Shown: positions 16,874 through 25,179, counted from the first letter of the stretch. The stretch: 64,000 bases of DNA from Acutalibacter sp. 1XD8-36 (GCF_009917525.1 NZ_QZDU01000002.1:521384-585383), one strand, 5' to 3'. Notes: generated from the letters alone by a model not told the origin. Numbers and translations are program-made.

Positions 16874-16960
16874 TTACCCTTTGTGAGCGTCAATCCACTG
16901 GCAGATATAGTATGCGATGATTCCCGCCAGTATGCTCAGGATAAAGTCACAGGTGGACAT
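16874..16960 (-). CDS. Fst-like type I toxin, 28-residue membrane peptide
   Basis: ATG at 16960 on the minus strand, preceded by a strong GGGGAGG at 16971-16977. The 28-residue peptide is MSTCD, then a hydrophobic run FILSILAGIIAYYIC, then QWIDAHKG. This fits the Fst/Ldr toxin pattern from memory: a short N-terminus, one transmembrane helix with a small-residue-Gly step, and a conserved W-(L/I)-D with a charged tail. Such peptides act in the membrane and cause growth arrest when overproduced. The start codon lies inside direct repeat b, and the message has a 7-bp 5' stem (TGCTTAC/GTAAGCA, 16978-16984 with 16997-17003) just ahead of the ribosome-binding site. Missed by length-limited gene calling. 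Confidence 0.75.
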   Translation of the reverse strand: MSTCDFILSILAGIIAYYICQWIDAHKG

Positions 16961-16970
16961 ATTTCGTTCA
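16948..16970 (+). repeat. Direct repeat b of the type I locus (over toxin start)
   Basis: CACAGGTGG-A-CATA-TT-TCGTTCA on the + strand. It covers the toxin start codon (16958-16960) and the bases up to the ribosome-binding site, so antisense pairing here would block toxin translation. Confidence 0.85.
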
Positions 16971-17008
16971 CCTCCCCTGCTTACATGTATAGTAGGGTAA
17001 GCAATACT

Positions 17009-17037
17009 ATTATAACAGGCCGTTCGACATTTTTCTA
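17009..17037 (-). promoter_or_regulatory. Promoter of the toxin message
   Basis: On the minus strand TAGAAA (17032-17037), 17 bases, TATAAT (17009-17014). It implies a ~40-base 5' leader holding the 7-bp stem-loop. Confidence 0.6.
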
Positions 17038-17066
17038 TAATATTTTTGCAAAGGAGCCAAACTCAA

Positions 17067-17729
17067 ATGCTAACTGAAAAGAAAAGAGAATTCATCCAGT
17101 TCATGCTCTCTGCAGACGTATTGCGCTTCGGGGAGTTTGTCACAAAGTCCGGGAGGAATACCCAGTACTTTGTCAATACCGGCATGTACCGCACTGGGGC
17201 CCAGCTGTCGCGGCTCGGGGAGTATTATGCTGCCATGGTGGCAGACACCGTGGGCGGGGAGTTCGACGCCATGTTCGGCCCTGCTTATAAGGGGATACCC
17301 TTAGCGGCGGCCTGCGCATCTTCCCTCTGGCGGGAGCACGGTATTGATAAGCCCTACTTCTTCAACCGCAAGGAGGTAAAAGACCACGGCGAGGGAGGCA
17401 GCACCGTAGGCTATAAGCCTAAGGACGGCGACAGGGTTATAATCATCGAGGACGTTATCACCGCCGGGACAGCCGTTAGGGAGAGCATGTCCATACTGAA
17501 GGCCTGCGGTGACATTACTGTGCCGGATATTTTCATCAGCGTGGACCGCTGCGAGGTGGGCCAGACACCTGGCAAAACCGCCATCATGGAGGTCGAGGAG
17601 GAGTTCGGCGCCAAGGTGCACCCCATCGTCACCGTCCTGGACGTATACGACTATCTCAAGGAGAACGGCGACCCGGCCCTCTGCAAGGCCATGGAGGGCT
17701 ATATGGACCGCTACTGTATACTGAGATAA
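17067..17729 (+). CDS. pyrE: Orotate phosphoribosyltransferase
   Basis: 220 residues from ATG 17067, ten bases after AAGGAG; an upstream in-frame TTG at 17046 lacks a ribosome-binding site. Transfers the ribosyl phosphate of PRPP to orotate to give OMP in pyrimidine synthesis. The PRPP-binding motif VIIIEDVITAGTAVRES is present at about residues 125-141, and FGPAYKGIPLA and FFNRKEVKDHGEGG give the catalytic loop and lysine. Length is typical. It starts an operon with rsmE and an SDR gene, and the rest of the pyr pathway is not in view. Confidence 0.95.
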   Translation: MLTEKKREFIQFMLSADVLRFGEFVTKSGRNTQYFVNTGMYRTGAQLSRLGEYYAAMVADTVGGEFDAMFGPAYKGIPLAAACASSLWREHGIDKPYFFNRKEVKDHGEGGSTVGYKPKDGDRVIIIEDVITAGTAVRESMSILKACGDITVPDIFISVDRCEVGQTPGKTAIMEVEEEFGAKVHPIVTVLDVYDYLKENGDPALCKAMEGYMDRYCILR

Positions 17730-17733
17730 ATAT

Positions 17734-18462
17734 ATGCCAAGGTTTTTTATACAGGACACCCCATCAGGAGAATATCTGCTCTCAGGGGAGCCCGGACGTC
17801 ACGGGGCCAAGGTCCTGCGCCTTAGGCCCGGGGAGGAAGTCACCCTCTGCGACGGAAGGGGGGCCGACTATATCTGCACCGTCCGGGAGAATACTGGTGA
17901 AAGCCTCCTTTTGGACGTGGGCAAATCTGTCACAAGCCGGGGAGAGCCCCGAGTTAAAATAACCGTTTGCCAGTGCCTGCCTAAGGGTGACAAGCTGGAG
18001 ACAGTGGTTCAGAAGGCCGTGGAGCTGGGGGCCTATGAGCTCTGGCCTGTTGAGAGCCGGTACTGTGTGGTAAAATGGGACCAAAAGTCCCAGGAGAAAA
18101 AGCTTGCCCGCCTGCAGAAGATAGCGCTTGAAGCCGCCATGCAGAGCGGCCGGGGGATAGTACCCAAGGTGCTGGAGCCTGCGGGGTTAGGGCCTGCGCT
18201 GGAAAGGGCGAGGACAGAGGGGGACGTGCTGTTCCTCTATGAGCGGGCTGCCAACAGTCTGCGCGGGTGTCTTAAAAATACCGGGGACAGACTGTTCCTG
18301 TTCGTAGGGCCAGAGGGCGGGTTCTCCGAGGAGGAAGCCGCCCTTGCTGAAAAACTGGGGGCCAGGATTACCAGCCTCGGCCCCAGGATACTTCGCACGG
18401 AGACTGCTCCCATTGCGGCCCTTGCCGCCATATTCTACGAGAAAGGGGACATGGAGCTATGA
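17734..18462 (+). CDS. rsmE: 16S rRNA (uracil-1498 N3)-methyltransferase
   Basis: 242 residues, four bases after pyrE. Methylates U1498 of 16S rRNA using SAM. N-terminal PUA-like domain (MPRFFIQ..., HGAKVLRLRPGEEVTLCDGRG) and a C-terminal SPOUT knot domain: LETVVQKAVELGA, FVGPEGGFSEEE and LGPRILRTETAPIAALA are the signature RsmE motifs. Complete and of normal length. Its end overlaps the following SDR gene by four bases (ATGA). Confidence 0.95.
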   Translation: MPRFFIQDTPSGEYLLSGEPGRHGAKVLRLRPGEEVTLCDGRGADYICTVRENTGESLLLDVGKSVTSRGEPRVKITVCQCLPKGDKLETVVQKAVELGAYELWPVESRYCVVKWDQKSQEKKLARLQKIALEAAMQSGRGIVPKVLEPAGLGPALERARTEGDVLFLYERAANSLRGCLKNTGDRLFLFVGPEGGFSEEEAALAEKLGARITSLGPRILRTETAPIAALAAIFYEKGDMEL

Positions 18463-19187
18463 GCGGTACTGTCCTTGTGACCGGGGCCTCCGGGGGCATC
18501 GGCAGGGCTATTGCCCTTGCCTTCGGGCATGCCGGCTGCCGGGTCGCCCTGCACTATAACGCACACAGTGAGCCTGCTATAGAGACGGCTAAGCTCATAG
18601 TCAAACAGGGCGGCACAGCAGAGGCTTTTGGGGCGGACCTCACTGATGAGGCCCAGGTGGAGAGGCTGTTCAGAGAGTGTGAAAGCTCGCTCGGTAAGGT
18701 GTCCGTGCTGGTGAACAACGCCGGGATGTGCTGGCAGGGGCTTTTCACGGATATGACCCTTTCACAGTGGCAGCAGGTTATGGACGTAAATCTCACCAGC
18801 ATGTTCCTCTGCTGCCAGAGAGCTCTGCCGCCTATGATAAGGGATAAATCCGGGTGCATAATAAACATCAGCTCAATGTGGGGCCAGCAGGGTGCAGCCT
18901 GCGAGGCGGCGTACTCGGCTTCAAAGGCCGCTGTAATTGGGCTCACCCAGGCGCTGGCTATGGAGGAGGGCCCCTCCGGTATCAGGGTCAACTGCATAGC
19001 CCCCGGGGTGATAGACACGCCTATGAACTCTCACCTCTCAGACGGAGACATTGAGGCCCTCAGGGAGGAGACCCCACTTATGCGCATAGGCTCCCCTGAG
19101 GATGTAGCCAGGGCGGCGGTGTACCTTGCCGGGGCTGAGTTTGTCACGGGACAGGTGCTGGGGGTAAACGGCGGGTTTGTAATGTAG
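18459..19187 (+). CDS. Short-chain dehydrogenase/reductase (FabG-like)
   Basis: 242 residues. Rossmann NAD(P)-binding motif VTGASGGIGRA at about 7-17, NNAG at about 89, catalytic Ser in INISSMWGQQG, and YxxxK in AAYSASKAA. It resembles 3-oxoacyl-ACP reductases, but a dedicated fabG lies in the fatty-acid operon (45876-46613), so this copy probably serves another substrate. It is co-translated with rsmE through a 4-base overlap and ends the operon. Confidence 0.88.
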   Translation: MSGTVLVTGASGGIGRAIALAFGHAGCRVALHYNAHSEPAIETAKLIVKQGGTAEAFGADLTDEAQVERLFRECESSLGKVSVLVNNAGMCWQGLFTDMTLSQWQQVMDVNLTSMFLCCQRALPPMIRDKSGCIINISSMWGQQGAACEAAYSASKAAVIGLTQALAMEEGPSGIRVNCIAPGVIDTPMNSHLSDGDIEALREETPLMRIGSPEDVARAAVYLAGAEFVTGQVLGVNGGFVM

Positions 19188-19248
19188 GAATATATTTTTT
19201 GTATACACTAACATGTATATATATTGGCATATTGTTTACACTTCGCTG

Positions 19249-19277
19249 TTGACTTTTCACCAAAAAAATGGTAATCT
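19249..19277 (+). promoter_or_regulatory. Promoter of the phosphoglucomutase gene
   Basis: TTGACT (19249-19254), 17 bases, TAATCT (19272-19277). Confidence 0.5.
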
Positions 19278-19340
19278 TATAGTAAATAACCGGCGAAAAG
19301 CCTTTGTATGCACCTGCCGGGGAGAAAGGGACGATTCAGC

Positions 19341-21038
19341 ATGACAGAGTTTGAGAGATGGCTCGGTATGGACCTTGACGACAAGGACCTCACCGCCGAG
19401 CTGGAGTCCGTGAAGGATAAGCCCGAGGAGATAAACGACCGTTTTTACAGGGACCTGGAGTTCGGCACCGGCGGGCTTAGAGGCGTAATCGGCGCCGGCA
19501 CCAACCGTATGAATGTCTATACCGTGCGCAAGGCCACCCAGGGCATGGCAAACTATCTTCTGGAGCATGCCGGCGGCAAGCCCCAGTCCGTAGCCATTGC
19601 CCACGACAGCCGGATAAAGGGAGTTGCCTTTGCCCAGCAGTCAGCCGCCGTGCTTGCCGCCAACGGCATAAAGGCGTACCTGTACCCACAGCTTATGCCT
19701 ACCCCGGCCCTGAGCTTTGCCGTGCGGCACCTGAAGTGCGACGCGGGTATCTGCGTTACTGCCAGCCATAACCCCGCAAAGTACAACGGCTATAAGGCCT
19801 ACGGCTCCGACGGCTGCCAGGTCACGGCTGATATGGCCGACGGCATTATGAACGAGATAAATTCCCTGGACATATTCACCGGCGTTAAGAGGATGGATTT
19901 CCAGGAGGGCATAGATAAGGGGCTTATTGAGTATATCGGCGAAGAGACCGTGGACGCGTTTATCGACAGCGTATACGCCGAAAACCTCTCAGTGGACGCC
20001 TCCAACCTGAAGCTGGTGTATACGCCTCTCAACGGCTCCGGCCTAATGTGCGTCAAGCGCATCTTAGACAGGATTGGCGTAAAAGACGTAACTGTCGTCC
20101 CTGAGCAGGAGCAGCCTGACGGCAGCTTCCCCACCTGCCCCTATCCGAATCCCGAGATACGCGAGGCGCTGCAGAAGGGCCTGGAGCTCTGCGAAAAGGT
20201 CCAGCCCGACCTGCTCTTAGCCACCGACCCCGACTGTGACCGTGTTGGTATCGCTGTCAATCAAAATGGCGAGTACGTGCTCATGACCGGCAACGAGGTC
20301 GGTATCATGCTCTTAGACTTCATTGCCCGGGTGAAGAAGGAGCAGGGCAAGCTTCCCGCCCATCCTGTAGCCGTCACCACCATTGTGAGCACCGACATGG
20401 TGGACCCCATCGCCAGGGATTACGGCGTGGAACTCAGACGCTGCCTCACCGGTTTTAAATATATCGGTGACATTATTGCCGAGCTTGAGGAGAAGGAGGG
20501 CAATGCCGACAGCTACCTGCTGGGCTTCGAGGAAAGCTACGGCTATCTCTCCGGCGGCTATGTGCGGGATAAGGACGCCGTTGACGGCAGTATGCTCATC
20601 TGTCAGATGGCTGCCTACTATAAGGGCAAGGGTATGACTCTTGTGGACGCCATGAACGCCCTTTATGAGAAGTACGGCTACTATAAAAACGACCTGATGA
20701 ACTTCGCCTTCGAGGGCGAGGACGGTATGAAGACCATGAACGGCATTATGGATAAACTCCGCAACGACCCGCCTGCTGAGATAGCCGGTGTGAAGGTCGC
20801 GGGCCGCAGCGACTATAAGGAGTCCCGGTCCTACGGAGACAATGAGGGCGTGATAGACCTGCCCAAGTCCAACGTGCTGGAGTACCGTTTGGAGGACGGC
20901 TGCAAGCTGATAGTGCGCCCCTCCGGCACCGAGCCGAAGATTAAGATATACCTCTCCGGCAAGGGTGCCACCCGTGGGGACAGCGAAGCAGTTATACAGA
21001 AGATGAAGGACGCTGTGCCCGCCCTTCTTGGTATCTAA
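19341..21038 (+). CDS. Alpha-phosphoglucomutase / phosphomannomutase
   Basis: 565 residues from ATG 19341 (GGAGAAAGGG upstream). Alpha-D-phosphohexomutase superfamily, long PgcA-type: interconverts glucose 1- and 6-phosphate through a phosphoserine. Phosphoserine S142 sits in CVTASHNPAKYNG, the Mg-binding loop is D296-P-D298-C-D300 (ATDPDCDRVG), the sugar-binding loop is GFEESYGYLSG, and the phosphate-binding loop is RPSGTEPKIKIYL near the C-terminus. All four functional loops are canonical, unlike the second phosphohexomutase at 37416. Monocistronic with its own promoter and terminator. Confidence 0.93.
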   Translation: MTEFERWLGMDLDDKDLTAELESVKDKPEEINDRFYRDLEFGTGGLRGVIGAGTNRMNVYTVRKATQGMANYLLEHAGGKPQSVAIAHDSRIKGVAFAQQSAAVLAANGIKAYLYPQLMPTPALSFAVRHLKCDAGICVTASHNPAKYNGYKAYGSDGCQVTADMADGIMNEINSLDIFTGVKRMDFQEGIDKGLIEYIGEETVDAFIDSVYAENLSVDASNLKLVYTPLNGSGLMCVKRILDRIGVKDVTVVPEQEQPDGSFPTCPYPNPEIREALQKGLELCEKVQPDLLLATDPDCDRVGIAVNQNGEYVLMTGNEVGIMLLDFIARVKKEQGKLPAHPVAVTTIVSTDMVDPIARDYGVELRRCLTGFKYIGDIIAELEEKEGNADSYLLGFEESYGYLSGGYVRDKDAVDGSMLICQMAAYYKGKGMTLVDAMNALYEKYGYYKNDLMNFAFEGEDGMKTMNGIMDKLRNDPPAEIAGVKVAGRSDYKESRSYGDNEGVIDLPKSNVLEYRLEDGCKLIVRPSGTEPKIKIYLSGKGATRGDSEAVIQKMKDAVPALLGI

Positions 21039-21048
21039 AATGAATCTT

Positions 21049-21087
21049 ACGCCCGCTGAGAAGCAGACGCTTTTCGGCGGGCGTTTA
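21049..21087 (+). terminator. Terminator after phosphoglucomutase
   Basis: ACGCCCGC / GCGGGCGT stem (21049-21056 with 21077-21084), short T-tract. Confidence 0.6.
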
Positions 21088-21122
21088 CTATATTCCTGAA
21101 AATAACACAGTAAAAAGTGTAT

Positions 21123-21156
21123 GGCAGACCGTTATGGTCTGCCTATGATTTTTTGT
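21123..21156. terminator. Bidirectional terminator
   Basis: GGCAGACC / GGTCTGCC stem (21123-21130 with 21136-21143), T6 on the + side and a weaker T-tract on the minus side. It ends the small-membrane-protein operon that arrives from the right. Confidence 0.7.
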
Positions 21157-21166
21157 GGTGCATAAT

Positions 21167-21364
21167 CTATCTCCGACGGTCCAGGCTGTTGAACTGATGT
21201 GCATTGCCGGTGGTAAACCGGCCCTGGAGCATGAGCTTGTCGTCCAGCACCCTCTTCTTTCTGCGCCGCTTTACACCGTAGAATATATACCAGCAAACGA
21301 GCGCCACAGCCACTACAGCCACGATGAACAGGATATTGTAGAGCACATTAGTGTTGGGGTCCAT
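21167..21364 (-). CDS. Small single-pass membrane protein (cluster member 3)
   Basis: 65 residues. A short N-terminus leads into one transmembrane helix (YNILFIVAVVAVALVCWYIFYG), then a strongly basic stretch (KRRRKKR) that sets a cytoplasmic C-terminus, and a ~35-residue tail ending SLDRRR. Tail motif GRFTTGNAHQF resembles the tails of the two upstream neighbours. No known family. Last gene of a four-gene minus-strand cluster. Confidence 0.6.
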   Translation of the reverse strand: MDPNTNVLYNILFIVAVVAVALVCWYIFYGVKRRRKKRVLDDKLMLQGRFTTGNAHQFNSLDRRR

Positions 21365-21376
21365 ATATGCTTCTTC

Positions 21377-21568
21377 TCAACGTATGCGCCTGGACATGCC
21401 GTCCACGGAGGTGGTGGCCTTGAAATGAGCCATCTGCTCAAGGCCGCCTATGGCCTTGTCCTCGCCTCTCCTTTTACGGCCGTATACCAGCCAAAGTACT
21501 ACTGCGCCCGCCGCTATAATAGCGGTAAGTATCAGCGCTCCGAAAATGAATGATAATAGCCCTGTCAT
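21377..21568 (-). CDS. Small single-pass membrane protein (cluster member 2)
   Basis: 63 residues, ATG preceded by GGAGGTCGGGAAC. Transmembrane helix SFIFGALILTAIIAAGAVVL, then YGRKRRGEDK and a soluble tail with AHFKATTSVDGMSRRIR. Same plan and size as its neighbours. Function unknown. Confidence 0.6.
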   Translation of the reverse strand: MTGLLSFIFGALILTAIIAAGAVVLWLVYGRKRRGEDKAIGGLEQMAHFKATTSVDGMSRRIR

Positions 21569-21595
21569 GTTCCCGACCTCCTTTAATTACTCGTT

Positions 21596-21799
21596 TTAGC
21601 GGAATTTCCGAGGTTGGGCATTCCTGGCGGCGTCAAGGGTGTGCAAAAAGGCCGTTGTCTCAAAAAGTTTCTCGTTTTTCTTTTTGTTCTCCTTCTTCCC
21701 GCCAAATGCCAAGTGTATAAGCAGCCCGCCCCCTATGAAAGGTACTACAGCTATAATCACATGAAAAATGATGTTTAAAATGTCTTCTAACCCTAGCAT
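21596..21799 (-). CDS. Small single-pass membrane protein (cluster member 1)
   Basis: 67 residues, ATG preceded by AAAGGAGGTCAAGGAT. Hydrophobic segment ILNIIFHVIIAVVPFIGGGL, then a lysine-rich stretch (GGKKENKKKNEKLFE) and a tail ending QPRKFR. Shares with the next two genes the order helix - basic cluster - tail with TT and a final basic triplet. Function unknown. Confidence 0.6.
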   Translation of the reverse strand: MLGLEDILNIIFHVIIAVVPFIGGGLLIHLAFGGKKENKKKNEKLFETTAFLHTLDAARNAQPRKFR

Positions 21800-21846
21800 A
21801 TCCTTGACCTCCTTTGAGTGTCATAGGTCCAGTCCTTCAATGTTTT

Positions 21847-21975
21847 CTATAGGTTCTCGATTATCCTATCCAGTTTCGCGGCCTACCTGGCCTCGCCGGG
21901 CTCATCTCTGTGCTCCCTCACAGCATCCTGGGCAAACCGGATGAACGCCTTAAACTGGCTGTCTGTTCGGCCCAC
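21847..21975 (-). pseudogene. Small conserved clostridial ORF with in-frame stop
   Basis: From GTG 21975, after GGGAGGG, the frame reads VGRTDSQFKAFIRFAQDAVR, then EHRDEPGEAR, then TAG (21883-21885), then AAKLDRIIENL and a final stop at 21847-21849. The two halves together look like a small helical protein seen widely in Clostridia (start V/M-GRTD-QFKAF, end like LD-II-NL; memory only). The amber stop splits it, so it is broken or encodes only ~30 residues. It is the promoter-proximal gene of the small-membrane-protein cluster. Confidence 0.55.
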
Positions 21976-22004
21976 TTTTGAGCCCTCCCTTCATTTACAT
22001 GTAT

Positions 22005-22034
22005 ATTATACCACCATAATATGTGAAAAGTCAA
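22005..22034 (-). promoter_or_regulatory. Promoter of the small-membrane-protein cluster
   Basis: On the minus strand TTGACT (22029-22034), 18 bases, TATAAT (22005-22010). The -35 and following bases (TTGACTTTTCAC) are identical to those of the phosphoglucomutase promoter. Confidence 0.75.
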
Positions 22035-22058
22035 TGGTAAAACTGCACAAATCATGGC

Positions 22059-22712
22059 TCATTTCTCCATCTTCCGGCCCACCACCGGCGCCGCCAGATA
22101 CTTGTTGAATATTGGCAGCAGCGGCCCTGTACCGAAGGCCATCATCAGCGTGCCGATACCTATTGCGGCCCCGCAGGCAAAGCCGGTGCCAACACATATC
22201 ACATCTATCAGTATACGCCACCAGCGGAAGGGTATCTTGGTGCGCTCGGGTACAATATAGCTTATGCAGTCGTAGGGGGCCATGCCCAGGTCGCAGGTCA
22301 CGTAGAAAGAGCAGCCCACAAGCTGCATGAGCACACCCAGCACCGTCAGCAGTACCCGGGAGATTATCCCCATCTCAGAGGCGGGGGGCAGGATATTTGC
22401 AAGCAGCCCGCTCATAATGTCCGCCGAGAAGCCCACCAGCAGCATATTACCTATGGTGCCTATGCCAAGCTTGGAGCGGTCCACAAAAACTATCATTATC
22501 AGCAGTATGGCGTTGAATATTGCCTGCCAGACCCCGAAGCTCAGATTTAGCTTTGAGCTGACACCCAGGTTCAGGGTGGAGAACGGGTCCGAGCCCATCG
22601 CGGCGTGCATGAAGAAGCCAACCCCCATGCCCATGATTATAACGGCTATCAGCATGATTATAGTGCGCCTTACCATCTGCTGTCCCCGAAAGCGCTCAAA
22701 TAATTTATCCAT
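22059..22712 (-). CDS. YczE/YitT-like integral membrane protein
   Basis: 217 residues from ATG 22712 with GGAGGG upstream; longer in-frame starts lie inside degV. About five transmembrane helices; the motif MGVGFFMHAAMGSDPFSTLNLGVS near the N-terminus and CDLGMAPYDCISYIVPERT later are typical of the YczE/YyaS/YitT family of uncharacterised membrane proteins. It follows degV by four bases and is co-transcribed with it. Transport of a small molecule is possible but unproven. Confidence 0.75.
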   Translation of the reverse strand: MDKLFERFRGQQMVRRTIIMLIAVIIMGMGVGFFMHAAMGSDPFSTLNLGVSSKLNLSFGVWQAIFNAILLIMIVFVDRSKLGIGTIGNMLLVGFSADIMSGLLANILPPASEMGIISRVLLTVLGVLMQLVGCSFYVTCDLGMAPYDCISYIVPERTKIPFRWWRILIDVICVGTGFACGAAIGIGTLMMAFGTGPLLPIFNKYLAAPVVGRKMEK

Positions 22713-22716
22713 CGGC

Positions 22717-23592
22717 TCAGCCCTCCGTCTCAAAGAGTATTCCCAGGGTCCCCGGACCGCAGTGGCTGGCGATGGTGCAGCTGGCTTTTGTAGAGTGTAT
22801 CTCCTTAAAGTCCATTGTGGAGCGTATAGTCTCCCGCACCAGCTCCTCAAGCTCCGGCTCTATGCTGGAATAGGTAATAAAGATATGGTCCCGCTTTATG
22901 TTCGGGTACTGTGCAAGCTTATCCTTCACATAGCTCACAAGCACCTTTTTAAGGTTTCCCCTGTACTTTTTCCCCACGTGCATACTGCCGTCGGTATTGT
23001 CTACCTCTATGCAGGGTTTCAGGCTCAGAAGGTTTGCGCTCACCGCCGCCACTGTTGAGCAGCGCCCTCCGGCTCTCATAAAATCCAGGGTATCCAGGAT
23101 AAAACTGGCGTGTACATTCCCCCGATTTGCCTGAAGTTTCTCCGCTATCTCTGCGGCGGGCAGCCCGGCTGCTATCATGTCCCCTGCGTCTATCACCTGC
23201 AGGGCTATGGCTGTGGACAGGTTGAAGCTGTCTATGGGATACACCCTTCCGGGCGCCCCGGACTCCATGAGCTCCTGGGCGGCTAAAACACAGTTCTTAT
23301 GGGCACTAGATATGGCCCCGCCCAGGTTAAGGTGTATCACCTCATACCCCTCGTTCACCCAGTCTTTAAAGTAGTCCACATACTCCCCGATATTTATAGC
23401 CGCCGTGCGGGGCAGGGCTTTGCGGTCGTAATATGCCGCGAATATCTCCTTGACGGTGATATCCACGTTGTCCTGGTAGTCCTTTTCGTCCAGGATAATA
23501 TGGAACGGGTAGTAGCTCACATTATACCTGGCCTTCAGCTCCTCACCCATATCACAGGTGCTGTCGGCGCTTAAAATAATCTTATCCGCCAT
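22717..23592 (-). CDS. DegV family fatty-acid-binding protein
   Basis: 291 residues from ATG 23592 (AGGAGG upstream). DegV/FakB-type proteins bind a fatty acid and present it to the kinase FakA. Markers: ILSADSTCDMGEEL at the N-terminus with the characteristic D-S-T, INIGEYVDYFKD with a threonine-rich loop before it (LPRTAAIN), LGGAISSAHKN, and YPIDSFNLSTAIAL. Two-domain EDD fold of normal length. It lies between xylB (13 bases upstream) and the YczE-like gene. No fakA is present here. Confidence 0.9.
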   Translation of the reverse strand: MADKIILSADSTCDMGEELKARYNVSYYPFHIILDEKDYQDNVDITVKEIFAAYYDRKALPRTAAINIGEYVDYFKDWVNEGYEVIHLNLGGAISSAHKNCVLAAQELMESGAPGRVYPIDSFNLSTAIALQVIDAGDMIAAGLPAAEIAEKLQANRGNVHASFILDTLDFMRAGGRCSTVAAVSANLLSLKPCIEVDNTDGSMHVGKKYRGNLKKVLVSYVKDKLAQYPNIKRDHIFITYSSIEPELEELVRETIRSTMDFKEIHSTKASCTIASHCGPGTLGILFETEG

Positions 23593-23605
23593 CAATAGCC
23601 TCCTC

Positions 23606-25135
23606 CTACAGCTCAAGCTCTGCCAGCTGCTTATAGTTCTCCTTCAGCGCCGGATACAGCCCGGTGTATATCCTATAGAACTTCTCATATTTCTCCACGT
23701 TCCCGGCTATGGGCTCCTGGGGCGGGTTTACATCTATGAGCATATCACAGGCCTCCTGCACCGACGGATATAGGCCTGCGCCAACGCCGGCAAGGATAGC
23801 CGCGCCAAGGGCAGGCCCCTCCTTGGATTTCACCGTCTGCACCGGGCAGTTGTACACATCCGAGAGCATCTGCCGCCAGAATGGGGATGTCCCGCCGCCT
23901 CCGCAGGCCAGCATCCGGCTTGTGGCAACCCCCATTTCCCTCAGTACCTCCAGGCTGTCCCGCTGGGAGAAGGCCACGCCCTCCATTACGGCCCGCAGCA
24001 GGTCGCTGCGCACATGCATGGCTGAGAGTCCGAAGAACACCCCACGGCAGTCCGGGTCCAGGTGAGGAGTGCGCTCACCCATAAGGTATGGCAGGTAGAA
24101 AAGCTTGTTGCAGCCCACCGGGGAGAGCTCCGCCTGCCTGTCTAAAAGCACGTAGGGGTCAATGGAAAGCCCCTGGGCAGATACTATCTCCGAATAGCAG
24201 AAGTTGTCCCTAAACCACTTTAAAGAGAGCCCTGCCCCCTGGGTCACGCCCATAACGTGCCAGGCTCCGGGCACTGCACAGCAGAATGTGTGTACGCGCC
24301 CTTTGGGGTCGATGGATATTTTGTCCGTATGGGCGAAGACCACCCCGGAGGTCCCCAGGGTCGTGAAGGCCTTGCCGTCCCGCACCACTCCTGTGCCTAC
24401 AGCAGCAGCAGAATTGTCTCCGGCGCCGCCCACCACAGGGGTGCCCGGGCGTAAACCCGTGAACTTAGCCGCCTCTGCGGTTACCTCCCCGGTGACCTCC
24501 GGGGACTCGTAGACTTTAGCGAGAAGCGCCGGGTCTATGTCAAGCTTTGTTAGGACCTCCTCGCTCCAGCAGCGCTTCGGCACATCTAAAAGCTGCATAC
24601 CCGAGGCGTCGGAGACCTCCGTGGCAAAGACCCCGGTGAGCATATAGCGCACATAGTCCTTAGGAAGTAAGATATGGGCGCACCGGCTGTAGATTTCCGG
24701 CTCGTTCTCCCTCACCCAGAGCAGCTTTGCGGCGGTAAAGCCGGTAAGGGCCGGGTTAGCTGTTATCTCTATAAGCCTCTCCCTTCCAACGCGCCCGGTT
24801 ATCTCCTCACACTGCCTGCCGCTTCGCTGGTCGCACCAGATTATGGAGCGCCTGAGGACCCTCCCATCCCTGTCCAGCATAACCAGGCCGTGCATCTGTC
24901 CGGAGAGGCCCACACCCTTTATGTCCCCGGGGTCAACCTTCGACTCGGCTATCACCTGTCCGATAGTAGTGGCCGCCGCCCTCCACCAGTCCTCCGGGTC
25001 CTGCTCAGCCCAGCCGTTTTCCGGCTGATATAGGGGGTACTCAACTGTGGCGCTGGCCGCGATATGTCCCTCCCTGTCGAAAAGCACGGTCTTTGTGCCG
25101 CTGGTGCCCAGGTCCACGCCTATGATATATTCCAT
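23606..25135 (-). CDS. xylB: Xylulokinase
   Basis: 509 residues. FGGY carbohydrate kinase: phosphate-1 motif IGVDLGTSGTKTVLFD, substrate-site motif GVGLSGQMHGLVMLD (typical xylulokinase wording), catalytic Asp in GGAGDNSAAAVGTG, and adenosine motif ACGGGGTSPFWRQML. Phosphorylates D-xylulose to D-xylulose 5-phosphate, the same intermediate made by AraD. It has its own divergent promoter and leads the degV/YczE transcription unit. Complete and of normal length. Confidence 0.93.
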   Translation of the reverse strand: MEYIIGVDLGTSGTKTVLFDREGHIAASATVEYPLYQPENGWAEQDPEDWWRAAATTIGQVIAESKVDPGDIKGVGLSGQMHGLVMLDRDGRVLRRSIIWCDQRSGRQCEEITGRVGRERLIEITANPALTGFTAAKLLWVRENEPEIYSRCAHILLPKDYVRYMLTGVFATEVSDASGMQLLDVPKRCWSEEVLTKLDIDPALLAKVYESPEVTGEVTAEAAKFTGLRPGTPVVGGAGDNSAAAVGTGVVRDGKAFTTLGTSGVVFAHTDKISIDPKGRVHTFCCAVPGAWHVMGVTQGAGLSLKWFRDNFCYSEIVSAQGLSIDPYVLLDRQAELSPVGCNKLFYLPYLMGERTPHLDPDCRGVFFGLSAMHVRSDLLRAVMEGVAFSQRDSLEVLREMGVATSRMLACGGGGTSPFWRQMLSDVYNCPVQTVKSKEGPALGAAILAGVGAGLYPSVQEACDMLIDVNPPQEPIAGNVEKYEKFYRIYTGLYPALKENYKQLAELEL

Positions 25136-25179
25136 ATTTACATCTCCTTTACTGTTACTGCACTATGTATCTAACCAAT

